Source: Zeugodacus cucurbitae
Taxonomy: Eukaryota; Arthropoda; Insecta; Diptera; Tephritidae
Direction of reading: 5' to 3'
Assembly (NCBI RefSeq): GCF_028554725.1
Contig: NC_071668.1
Coordinates: forward strand, 806,001 to 870,000
DNA length: 64,000 nucleotides
In this document: positions 1 to 11,138 of the stretch, piece by piece
Numbering within the stretch: the stretch's first letter is position 1
How the letters are laid out: each line of letters begins with the position of its first letter
Made by a program: the position numbers and the translations under genes
Notes under the pieces: generated by a model
The model's database searches: none
Told to the model about the DNA's origin: nothing
The model's input: only the letters and a program-made list of their open reading frames with translations

Positions 1-1489
1 CAAAGCTTCTTGTTGTTAACTAATTCTTATCAAGATCATAGCGCGCTTTGGAAAAAGTTAATTGTTTGCTTATGCTTATAATCTACTGAAAAAACCAGCA
101 TACACTTACATATGTATGTTTAAATGGAATGTATTGGGGGAATTCACGAAGATCTAAAACTTCGCCGTAACAGCTTACTCACACTCTCAATGCATTATCT
201 TCAATGTGAAATTTGAATTGTTTATTTGTAAGTGCGTCTGTGGTTGGTAATTCACAGACCATTCAGTTTCCCGGAGATTTATTTGCTTGGACTTCGGTTT
301 CCCGACATATCCCATAATTCACTCGAATCTACATCAATTGACCATTGAAATGTTTTTGATGAGTAATGTTTACGACATTATTACAATTTAAATTCTATTA
401 CGCAATCATTTCTTTGACGTTTTCTTACGATCACTAGGAATTTATAGGAATTTCCGTAGTGAGAATGTTGGTTGCAGCGCTGTCTTATCGTTGAACAATC
501 AGTTCCGAGCTTATCAATACCTCTAGGTCTAGCCGTTACATTCTTTATGCTTTATTCTTGCGTGTGTGCCAGCTTCAGCTTTTTTAGACCAGGCCCATGC
601 GGTTGCCACATAGCCAGTAAAAAAGGCTCGTAAGCCTCATTCGTATTCCTACTGGGTTGTTATCGTTGTCATATAACGATGATTGTTAGCATTATTGTTT
701 TGTTTTTGGTTGTCAGTTAATTTTAGCTTTTACGAACTTAACCACATTTCTGTATACAAAAGCATTGTTGCTTACTTGTGTACTTTATTATGGGAATTTC
801 TCGGGTTTTTTCTGAACGCACACATATGCGATCCATAAGTGCACAGGCACGTTTGATCGGCCTCATCGTTCGATTGCCATGGTTCACTGGCTATCATGTG
901 CGTACGTATGTTTGTCAATATGTATATATGTACATATGTATATAGTTTTGGTCATTACAGTGTGGGTTAGTGCAAAAAGCAGAGAATTCTCAGTTCCGTC
1001 GCATGTACACGAGTATGTTTGTATGTATGTATCTACACAAGAAATACTAGTATTCTAACTTGGAATACCGTTGGTACTTTGTTTGGATTATTTCATCGTC
1101 TCGAATGAGAGCTAAAAAACATGAATTGCGTACTTGGCTTTGAGCTAGAAGTTAAGTTTGTTGTTATATCAGCGGTGTAATAAACTGAGCTTACCAAGCT
1201 CACGACATTCATTCATAAATTAAGCATGATTCGTTGTGGAGCGGATAGCGTAGCGTAAATATGGAAATGCATACATACATACATACATACATATGTGATA
1301 GTTGTTAAATAGTATATAGTAAATATGTATAAAGTTATTAATGAGGAAAATATTGCGTCCTTCATGCAATTTTCATAGATGAATAGGATCATTGTCCATA
1401 TACTATATTCCCGATAATTTTGTAATAAATGATATCTGATGAAAACGTTATTAAATATTAAACATACATATATCTTGTGTTACTTTCAG
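1..1489 (+). other. cactus intron (3' part), noncoding
   Basis: This stretch ends in a good splice acceptor at 1488-1489, directly before the first visible cactus exon. I see no coding exon here; the exons for the start of the protein and its first ankyrin repeats must lie to the left of the window. It carries an (ATAC)n microsatellite at about 1270-1293 and scattered TATG/CATA simple sequence. An enhancer inside the intron cannot be judged by eye. Confidence 0.6.
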
Positions 1490-2106
1490 GCGAATATTGT
1501 GTTCACTTGGCTGCCGAAGCGGGCCATTTACAAATACTTAGAACTTTAGTGCAATCTGGAGCGGATATCAATGCCAGGGTAAGTCTTTTATAAGAAATAT
1601 ACTTCTAATGGAACTGAAAATCTAATTAACTTCTTAAATTCCGCCTTGCAGGAAGGAAAAGGTGGCTACACACCGCTACACATTTCCATTGAGAAGGGCA
1701 ATGAGGAGTTATTCAACTTCCTTCTGGATGATTGTAAATCGAAATTGAATTTGGAAACAACAACGTTCGGACGGATGACTGCATATCAGTTAACGTGCGT
1801 TCTGCAGAGGTCACAAATGCAAAGCAGTTTAGAGAAATATGGTGCAGAGCCGTTATCTCCGCCGGACAGCGAATACGAAAGCAGCGACGATGAATCGGAT
1901 TTCGAAGAATCTAAGGTGAGATAGAAATTCTAATGAAAGATGCTAGCTTAACGAAGATAGCCGCAGATCTTAAATCCATTCAACCAATTTAAAAATTTTA
2001 AATTTTATAAAAAAATATATGTTTTTATTTTCAGAACTATGAAAGATTCGTCGATCCGGGATACTTCGGCAATTACAAAGGAGGCAATGCAATGGCAGTC
2101 ATGTAA
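1490..2106 (+). CDS. cact: Cactus (IkB inhibitor of Dorsal/Dif), 3' end, partial
   Basis: Cactus holds the NF-kB proteins Dorsal and Dif in the cytoplasm and is degraded on Toll signalling, acting in dorsoventral patterning and antimicrobial immunity. Three terminal coding exons are visible: 1490-1578 (enters in phase 2), 1652-1915 and 2035-2106, with GT-AG introns of 73 and 119 bp. Together they encode about 140 C-terminal residues. The first two carry ankyrin repeats: one runs through VHLAAEAGHLQILRTLVQSG, the next begins GYTPLHISIEKGNEELFNFL. A short acidic, PEST-like stretch follows (LSPPDSEYESSDDESDFEES), as expected for the C-terminus of Cactus. The last exon codes for an aromatic and glycine-rich tail ending NAMAVM. 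The 5' exons lie outside the window. A polyadenylation signal AATAAA is at 2442-2447. The ankyrin plus PEST plus tail combination makes another ankyrin protein unlikely. Confidence 0.88.
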
Positions 2107-3052
2107 AAACAGTGTACCGCCGACGTGTTTGGCGTGTGCTGTTCGTTTAAGAGAGTACCTAATTACACTCAATGTACTTAAGTTTATTAACAATTTAAGG
2201 ATACGAATACATAGATGCCGAAAAAACGAAATTAGAAAACTATAAGCATATCTTTACCGTTAAGTAGTTAAAGAATCGGTTTATAAAATCTCGATATTCT
2301 TCTAATTAATGTATAAATTAATTTAATTTTCTTCATGTACGTATTTTACAATAACTATGACATGACTGTGGAACTAAGTATTTACTCTATAGTAAAACGT
2401 ATGGAAAACAACCAATATCTTCGTATAAAGTGCCCCAAAATAATAAAATAATAATATATGTATGTATATGTTGCCAACGCAACAATCGACAAAAGAAAGA
2501 GTTTTAATCTATACCACCAAAGCATTCCAATCGATTAGACTATCGAGTTACGAAGATTCATTGATGAGAAGTTGCAAATAGCAAGCATTCTTCTGATTTA
2601 ATTTAACTTCTGAGTGGCGTGTTCATACCATGAAAAAAATTTCGTGTTGAATGAAAAATTGTTTTGTTTTAGAAATTTGCTTTATTAATGAATAATGACA
2701 CTTCGATGCTTTGAATCCAAGTTTCCAAACCGCGAAAGCGTCTCGAGCATTTACATAAATATCGATGCATTGGCGTTTATGAATTTTACGTGTATATTGT
2801 TGTTCTTAAAAATGTTAAATCAATAAATTAATGATCCTGTGTACTTTCCTAATGTATCTCCCAAGTGCATCCGACCTCTTCAAAGCCAATAAATTTAATG
2901 CATTGCATGTGCTGATTTCGTCCAAGTTGGCGCCCATTTCACATACATACACCTACATACAGACATGCATACTGCATAGACAGGTGTATGTATGTATGTG
3001 CAAGCAGTTATGTATTTATCCATGTCGGTAAACTGCATAGACGTACGAGTAT
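2107..3052. other. cactus 3' UTR and convergent intergenic spacer
   Basis: The spacer separates two convergent genes. It holds the cactus 3' UTR, with AATAAA at 2442-2447 about 340 bases after the stop, and then AT-rich sequence with CATA/TATG runs near 2941-3000. No further gene is seen; the short open frames are in simple sequence. Confidence 0.6.
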
Positions 3053-5928
3053 TTATTCGTATTTATCAAAATAGCGTTTTTTCAGATCTGGCGGATACGT
3101 AACATAGATGTAATGCTCATTTTGGCCTATGTCATTTTGCATAAATTCATGAATGGATGATGAAGCGCGTAGCGAATGCTGAGATGCACCACTATTCCGA
3201 TGATGAGAGGTTAAGGGCCGTGGGTGGGTATTGTAATGGCGTCCGCCTCCCGCAGCCACACCCATGCTCGGCTCGCTGCTGTCCAACGCTGTGGCGCTGG
3301 ATGTCCCCAGACCTGAGGTGCTCGCGGACTTCGGTGCACCGCCGGAACTGTTCATTGATTTGCCACCTACACTTGTAACCGCTGTTGTAGCAATGGGTCT
3401 ACTTGTATAGTCGCGTCGGTCTAAAATGTCCTGTTGGTAAACGTGACTCTGCGTCGGTGCGTGCCGATGATGTGGTGTTCCCGCCATGTCGGCTACCGTT
3501 GAAGTGCTCTGCGTATGAGATTCGGTCCGGTATCGTCTTGGACTGTGGCGATAATCGTATTGAAGTGGTTCGGGGTATAATTCGTGGACCGGCTGTTGGT
3601 AATAATATGGCTGGGCCACGTTCTGACGCATGCCACCGTAAATACCGGTAGACGTCATTGCCTGGTGCTGCTGCTGCTGCTGTTGTTGGTGTGGGTGTTT
3701 CATTGAACCCGATTGTTGGTACCGATGGTACATGTAATCGTGTTGACCGGTATTGATTGTCGTCTCCTCGGAACTGGAATAGACAACTTTTGCTTAATCA
3801 CAAGGCATTCAATAACAGTCGTGTGTTCGACCTCAGTTCAGATTGCGTGTCGTCGCTGAAGTGAGGGCACGCATGAATTACTTACTCAAATAATATCCAA
3901 ATAATGTAGTAACAAAAGCAAATTCCAGTCGATAATACGAAAATGAGTATTAAGGTCAATCCCCAAGGAAAGGTGCGGGACTCAAGCGGACCGTCCTCCC
4001 AATATCGGTCACATGATAGATACCAACAAACCGCTCTATTCATCTCCTCTACAATAAATATTATACATATACATTTAATTTATGTATTGGATTGATGGGT
4101 AAATGAGACCTACCTTCCATTTCCTTAAACATCTGATCCGTCATGGTCAATAGCAGGCCAGAGATGCAACTGCGTACCAATAACTCGCATTGTACCTTAA
4201 GTTTGTGAAGTTCCTCGGCCTTGCAACTGGATCGTGTTTTCTGTATGTTTCCGTTCTCATTCTTGGGTGAGCTCGTGTTGTCACTTGGACTCGGACTTCC
4301 CTCATCTGCGTCATTATGACTATGCTCCTTTGGACCTTTCTTTTTGGCTTTCTGACTTCTGGAATGCGGTGGCGTTTGTGTATTGGTAGCCTTGTTGTGC
4401 TCCACATTTGTGGGACTTCCTGTTGAATGTTCACCGTCAGCATGTCCCTTTTTCATATTTTTTATTGGTTCATTGGCAATGATGGTGGTCGTCTTCTTGC
4501 TCTTTTCAGCAATAATTACATTTTCGACTATATTTTTTTGGGCAGGAAGTTTGATAGGGATTTCGGATGGGTTACCAATTGCAAGTAGGACCTACATACA
4601 TATCTACTATACATATGTATGCATTATAACTTACCGGTGTCCTTGAATTTATTCTGACCAATTTTGTCTTGACATAATTGACGAGTTTGTACTTTAGCCG
4701 CTCTCGTACCGCCTATAGATGAAGTCCTATGACGTAACAATATAATTAGTGCGACTCATATACATGCATACAAAACAACAAATTGCATTTTACCTTAGAG
4801 GTATTAAACTCAAATACGGCGTGTTCGCTTTGGCTAACGCCGAATTCTGTCCCAGTGAATCCCCCCAAACTTCAATATCGGTGACGACATGCTGGTCGCT
4901 GGTGGTCAAGCTAGAAGACTCCTCGGTTTGGAACACCTCACAACGCATTATATCACAAAAGTCCGCCAAGCAGACGGCGTCCTCAGCCTAATTAGCGGAA
5001 TGAGAATTATGTAAACAACAATGTTAGTTAATGTACATATGTACATTTGTATGCATGTATGAGGGCGCTAATTTTATTTTCGAACCTCATTGATGACACT
5101 TTTGTGACGCGTCCCAAAGTGTAAGTCCAGAAATCTTTCTTGATAGAAGCTTTTACCACACAAACGACATGTCCACTGAGTTGGTCGGTCTCGTTTTTTG
5201 GCATCTTGACATGGAGAAAAAACATCACGTAGCGGATGTAACGGACATTCCAAAGGTAATTTCGCCTAAAAGTAGACAATTTCAAAAAACCTGTAAGTCC
5301 ATAGACGGCATAATCGATTGGACTTACCGAATACTTATCCAATATGGGTGTCCACTTTGAACTCACTATCTTACGTACTAGGCGACTGCTATCTTTGGAG
5401 CAAAACAACTTTATTATATGCGTTTGAGGCCATGGTATAAGAAGTAAAAAATAAATTAAAGTTATCTGCAAAAAAGAGAAATGCGGATTAGTGACAACCA
5501 ACTAGTTATTCTTCAATTGGTCAAAACTATGGGTTCTTCCATAAAAATTTCCCGAATTAGCTTACAATCTTAATCAAATGAAAGATATGAAGTTCTACTG
5601 TTTGTCTGTATTTGACATATATATATGTATATATATGTAAATGGTAATGTAACATCGGTATGTCCGTATGTATGTATGCACATAATGCTGAGCCGGTTGT
5701 CAATATAATTTTAGGTCACCGTATGAACTGACGGTTGAAAAAAGAAAAAATCGATAGCCTTGTGGAGGGCGCCACTGCAACAAATAATAAACTAAGTTGT
5801 GGAACTTTGGAAGTGTAGAGGAAAAATACAAGTTAGTCGAATATGGTCTTCTATCGTCTAAATTTGCCTATACATATATGTATTGATACTTAGTCACTTA
5901 CCTCTATATTAAAATATTTGCGCGACAT
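3053..5928 (-). CDS. Unnamed single-pass membrane protein with signal sequence and C2H2 finger
   Basis: I do not recognise a named family. Eight exons in consistent phase give 642 residues: 5902-5928, 5328-5465, 5086-5265, 4794-4987, 4635-4726, 4114-4527, 3886-4048, 3053-3773. The start is the ATG at 5926-5928, in a nine-codon exon (MSRKYFNIE) followed by a strong hydrophobic stretch (ITLIYFLLLIP), so the N-terminus reads as a signal peptide or anchor. A single C2H2 finger uses Cys88, Cys91, His104 and His109 (spacing C-X2-C-X12-H-X4-H). A low-complexity charged linker follows, then a Cys/Trp-rich segment (VCWYLSCDRYWED) and a membrane helix at about 377-401. The tail of about 240 residues is Gln/Ser/His-rich. 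If the signal is cleaved, the finger lies in the lumen or outside the cell, which is unusual. For exon 6, the acceptor at 4528-4529 was preferred because the one at 4592-4593 leaves a 43 bp intron and a stop. The donor after exon 3 (GTTCGA) is weak. Confidence 0.8.
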
Positions 5929-6860
5929 TCATAAGAATCACTTTAAGAAATTTGGCAGAAAATTGTATAAATGGTTCCAACTTCTCATCTAACGGTATAC
6001 ATAAACCAGTCAGCTAAGGATGGTAAAAATTAACAACTTTTCAGTATCAACTGACTTTCAGATGACTTACTTCCCTAATGAACCATTTTATAATTTTAAT
6101 CGCACTTAAACAAATATATTTAACATTTCCCCGGTTTTATTAACTCACAACGCGATTGCCCCATCTGACAAGCGTTCATGTTCTAACTAATACTGGCTGT
6201 TCGAAATTCGATTATCCTGTTCCCTTACAAGTGTATAGGTATCTACATACATATGTATGTAGTCCTTGTCGGTTGCACAGTGTTGCAACACTTTCGAAAT
6301 TTACCCAACCCGACACTTTATATTTGTAACGTGAGCCACGGTGGACATTTAAATGCATAGCATATAAGAAGTAGAAGTAGTAGAAATTTATTTAGATACA
6401 ATTTTTGTATCATTTCGTAATTTTTGTAAGGAATACACGAATACTTAGGCTTCTAGTAGACCGCAGAAGAATATTTTGCTACACACACACACACACACAC
6501 ACTTTATACTAGGTTTCGAAATTAATTTCGTGAATCATTGATAGTTGATATATCTAGCCTGTTAAATCTTTTGAAGCTAAATTTAAAGATACTTACCACT
6601 CTATATATAATTAAAATAATTTTTTAAACAAAATTTTTATATTTCTTCGCGTGTAGCATCATTTGGTATTTTGTAATAACTTAGAATTTAGTTGTTATTT
6701 AAATTGAAAACTATTTAACCCGACGTTAAAAAATAACTTAATGATAAAGTTCAAGATATATGATACAATTTAAATATTTCTAATTCATTTGTCTAAAATA
6801 ATTTTAGACAAAAAATTCTTTAATTAACTAAAAATTATCCATGAATGACATTTTCAAATT
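5929..6860. other. Intergenic spacer upstream of the zinc-finger membrane gene
   Basis: The spacer lies between the start of the minus-strand membrane-protein gene and the 3' end of shv, so it must contain the promoter of the former and the 3' UTR of the latter. Visible structure is an exact 20-base palindrome of the ACATACATATGTATGT type at 6243-6262 and an (AC)11 microsatellite at 6481-6502. No coding sequence is seen. Confidence 0.6.
6481..6502. repeat. (AC)11 microsatellite
   Basis: Eleven uninterrupted AC units in the spacer between the zinc-finger membrane gene and shv; likely polymorphic. Confidence 0.9.
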
Positions 6861-8100
6861 TCACAGCCCGTTGTAAACCCGGTTGATGGACGCCTGATCA
6901 AGTATTTTTTTGAGGTCTGAAAGTAGAAAAATATATTACAGTATTTGTACATATGAAGCGCGTGTTTTACGCCCACTAATTCTGATTTAAATAAGATATT
7001 ATGGATGAAATACCCACCTTCTTTTTCGGCATCATCTAACTCTTTTTTCGGAAACTCCACATCGAATGTGATGTATAGGTTGCCTTGCAAATTATTATTT
7101 TCATAATTTGGCATACCTTCGCCCTTCTTGCGGATGCGTGCACCTGGCCAAGTTATTTTTTCTCGTGTAATGCTTACAGCGTGACCATCCAAATGTGTGA
7201 TATTCATAGTAAATCCAATAAGCGCATCCTTAATTATAGAGAAATTTTTCATTAAGTATGTAAATATATATACATATGTCAATATAATTGCGAACATACC
7301 TGTAAGCTTATTGTAACGTTGGTGTATAAATCATCCCCTTTCCTTTGGAAACTCTTATGCGGTGTTTGCATAATTTTAATTATAAGATCACCGGGCTCTC
7401 CATCCAAATGGGGCTCACCTTCAGCGACGAATCGTGTTTCTTGTCCATCTACCATACCGGCTTCAACTTCAACCTCTAATGTACGTTCCTCATTGACAAG
7501 TTTTACATTTGGACATTCATCACAGACCGTTTGCTGTATCATTTGGAATCTACCGGGACCCAAGTTACGAGTTACCATTTCCTGCCGGCAGTTACACTTA
7601 CGTGTACCACTAGCCGGTTTTAACACCGGTTTGTTTCTAACAATTTCTACAAAGTTGCCGGAATACAACTCTTCCAAAGTCACATACAAATTCATTACTA
7701 TATTCGCTCCGCGAGGTGTTTGATGTTCATGTGGGTCCCCATTACCAAAGTGAAAACCGAAATCACCAAAGAAACTGGCGAAAGGGTCAGCCCCATGATC
7801 CATCATTCCATCCTTTTTGAGACATTCTTCGCCACATCGATCATATGTTTTTCTTTTGTCCGCATCGGAGAGTACTTCATACGCCGCACCCAAATCTTGA
7901 AATTTCTCTGATGCTGAGGGATCATCCTTATTTTTGTCCGGATGCAGTTCTTTTGCAAGTTTCCTGTATGCTTTTTTAATTTCATTTGTTGAAGCCGACT
8001 TTCTTACATTAAGAATTTTGTAAAAATCACGACCGGCAAACGCGATACTCAAGAGGCAAAAAGCAACTTGCACCAGCAGGATAATTTCTAGGGTTTTCAT
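6861..8100 (-). CDS. shv: ER-lumenal DnaJ co-chaperone (ERdj3/DNAJB11; shriveled)
   Basis: This is an Hsp40 that loads unfolded secretory proteins onto BiP in the ER; fly Shv is also reported to be released and act on integrin. Three exons, 7300-8100, 7018-7228 and 6861-6916, join in phase to give 355 residues, the usual family length. Residues 1-22 form a signal peptide, with its hydrophobic core at IILLVQVAFCLLSIAFA. The J domain runs from about 24 to 89 with the HPD triad at 53-55. A G/F-rich linker (FGDFGFHFGNG) follows, then two beta-rich substrate-binding domains carrying a CNC and a CDEC pair, the disulphide cysteines typical of ERdj3. The C-terminus ends NRVYNGL without a KDEL signal, as in the family. 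The ATG at 8098-8100 begins the signal peptide. The upstream region carries an ER stress element at 8257-8275. Confidence 0.92.
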
Positions 8101-8256
8101 TGTTGAAACTTTAACTTTTCAAATTTATGTCGCACTTATTTAATATAGCTATTTATTTTCATAATTTATAAGATACTATTTAAATGCAATCTTCGAAGTT
8201 TGCTGGCAAATGTGCGAATAACATCTATACACTCACAATATTTTTGTGTGCGTGTT

Positions 8257-8275
8257 CGTGGTTGACGCTGATTGG
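8257..8275 (-). promoter_or_regulatory. ER stress response element (ERSE) upstream of shv
   Basis: Read on the minus strand the sequence is CCAAT, nine bases, CCACG: an exact match to the ERSE consensus CCAAT-N9-CCACG. It lies about 157 bp upstream of the shv ATG in the sense orientation. ERSE is bound by NF-Y together with ATF6 or XBP1 and drives chaperone genes during the unfolded protein response. Mammalian DNAJB11 is a UPR gene, so position and target agree. Use in this fly is inferred. Confidence 0.7.
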
Positions 8276-11138
8276 TTACCACTCTGCTGTCAAAAATGTA
8301 GGGATGCAACTGGAGCAGATTTTAATATCGTAAATTAAATATTTGACGATAAGATTGTACTATTCACGATAATTGCCAAATTTCATAGATTCCGGAAATT
8401 TATGGGATAAAAATAGGAAAACAATGGTAGCAAACGCTAATACCAGAGAAAAACAAGCAAAGTCGGAACATAAAAATTTAACGTCATCGTCTAAGAATTA
8501 TATGAGAATATTAAACAAAATACATTACGTGGAGACTTTCTGTTAAAGCCAACGAATCAATTTCTTCATTGTGAATGGTTTATTTTTGTTGATATGTGTT
8601 TTTGTCAGTTTTACGCGAATTGGACATATTTATTAAGGTTTAAGAAATAATGGTGATCATTGTACAATATATCCTTCTGAATTGTGCAATTATTTGTTTT
8701 TAAGAGTGCAGTTTGTGGTAAAAATTAGGATTATTAAAGCTTTTGTCAAGGCATTGTCATAACAATGAAAATTGATAGATAACAAATTGCAAATTTTAGT
8801 TGTTTACCTAATAGTGTAAGTATGTGCATAAATAAAAATATATAGATATGTATTTGAAAGTTTCTGATATCGATGTATATATGTATATGTGTATTAATTG
8901 CAATACTAAGCTGCTTTAATAGGCAAGTATAGCAATTAATGGCCAAGTTATTATTTGAGGTCAAATGTTTCCAATCCAAAATCCATAAGCAGTGTAAATT
9001 TGTGAAAAGCAGTGAATATATTGTGGTATCGCGATTATTTGAACACTCACCTCGGAAATTGCATAGCTTATAATAAGATTAGAGCATTGTAAGTAAGTTA
9101 AATTTATTAGTCATAACTGGTTGTTATTCGCTTTGCTATGCATCATCTATATGAAAAATAATATAACAAATTATCTCTTATAACATCTTTTGACTTTGTT
9201 CTTTTGTTTTTAACCCCGTTTAACTACTTATTGATTTCGTTGGTAATTATTGAAATTTCACTGCATATACATAGTATGCCATTGGAGTCATTTAAAGTTT
9301 TATTGTGCTTATATAAACCGATTATATTCTATGAGAATAAAGATTTTTCTTAAGAACGAATAATCTTTTAATTGAAGCCTCAATTCATTAAGTTCAAGCT
9401 GCACGATGTGCATGTACAAATGTGGAGACTTTGAATGATTCAAAATTACCGAACAATGTATTTGTAGTATTACCTCGAATGTATTGTTTTATAAAAATCT
9501 ATATACCTTATATGTATGAAAAAATATATGCATTTAATGGTCGTAATAGTAATTAGTTAAAAATTATCCATTATATCTTGTAGTCGCATTTATGAATGCC
9601 TATTCGAAGCGGCTACTATTGCGCCTCTCATCAAACCGTTTCAAGTTATCTAGAATTGGCGATAATGCCGTATCAGCAGGCCTTTGATTAGCTGCTAAAT
9701 GTAATTGGATTCGAGGGAGGCACTTATAAAAGAGATTAGTGGTTAAATGCAGTTTAGTTTCCATTTTAATCTGCTTTGAATGTGAATACATAGTCGCAAT
9801 TGCCAACAGTTAACTGCAAGTTTTTGCAGTATATATTTATATATACATACATACTAAAGTACTACTGTTTTTCTTTAGGTAGGTCGATAAATAAGAAAAT
9901 ATTATACAAAAACTTGTTTTTATAGTTGATTGTGCAGTCGGACTATTACTCAGAATATGAATACTAATACAATAACCAAACTTGTTCTATAAAACTTTCG
10001 ACTCGTCTAGTTTTCTGACTCGGGATTATCAAGCTGAAATCCGATTTTTCAAAATCCAAAGTGCTTAAGCATTAAAATGATTTTGTGTCATTCCGAAGTG
10101 GCGCACAGTTCTGTATTTGTCGACTTTCGGTTCGACCATTTATCGTAACTTGCGGTTAATAGATTGATCATGTCCAAAAGTTCGGACCAAACTTAATTCG
10201 GTAGACCGGCACATTCGGCAATCTAACTCAATTTCCTGTAACAACAACACAGAAAGTAGTATAATTCAGAAAGTCAACTGACTTTATGGAATGTCTATAT
10301 TATATTCATATATTGCACGTCGTATCATTTGTGTTTTTGTAATCACATTGAAACTGTGCGATATGACATGGACATGAATATAAAATATATATAAATAGTT
10401 GTTTGTATGTGTGACTACATTCGTTTAAAGTTCATATAATCTGTTATTTATTATAAATGGAATGCCAATTGTGCATGGCTTTGTTTGTGATATCTCAAAT
10501 GACTTATCGCTCTTAAGTTGCCTCGCATTTGAAAAAATGCATTTCGTTCGCCCATATGTAAATAAATACGACGACATACCAATAATCCTCGACACTATTA
10601 CATACATATAATAAATAAAATTCGATTGAGTTAATAAAATCTATTTAAAACAATTTGCAACAATAAAACTAAATTTTTGAATCGATTATCACTTGAATAT
10701 TTTAATCTGCCAATTCGTACATGCAAACATACTCTTATATTTTTTGCTTAAATTGCAATGTACTGTTGATAAGGAAGGAATCTTCGGTTTACTACTGTAC
10801 TTACCATAATCTTTATATACCACACTTAACCTATTGATTTATGTCGCTGGTATATATGTATGCTTCAAGTTTTATTTATTTAGCACTTGAGGGGACCTTT
10901 GGGCACACTTTTAAACCGTTAACTACCATTAGACTTAGTTGAGTTTCTTAAAGTTATACCCATTTCCTAACGAGCCCGTTACTTTTTAGTAGTCAAGAGT
11001 TTGGTAAATTTTTATTTGGAATTTATTCTTCAATTTTTGCAGTTAGAGCCCAGCTAAGGAGACACTTTAGATTTGCCTTTTCGCATATCGGAATCGAGTT
11101 TGTGGTTAGTTCAAAGATAATAAACAAAAAATAACAAA
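8276..11138. other. Divergent intergenic region between shv and crq
   Basis: These 2.9 kb are mostly AT-rich. The distal part of the shv promoter is at the left. At the right, an acceptor-like site (pyrimidine tract ending TTTTTGCAG at 11034-11042) suggests that the crq leader is spliced, with its last noncoding exon starting at 11043 and a first exon further left that I cannot place. Two short open frames (8424-8546 on +, 9600-9791 on -) have no supporting features. Confidence 0.5.

Noticed and set aside
4530..4593. Alternative acceptor at 4592-4593 for exon 6 of the zinc-finger membrane gene
   Set aside because: It would leave a 43 bp intron and put the following codons in a frame that stops at once; the acceptor at 4528-4529 keeps frame.
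8424..8546. 40-codon frame starting MVANANTREKQ on +
   Set aside because: Short, Lys/Asn-rich, in AT-rich intergenic sequence; consistent with chance.
9600..9791. 63-codon open frame on -
   Set aside because: It looks somewhat less biased than its surroundings, but has no signal peptide, no domain and no flanking splice or promoter signals.
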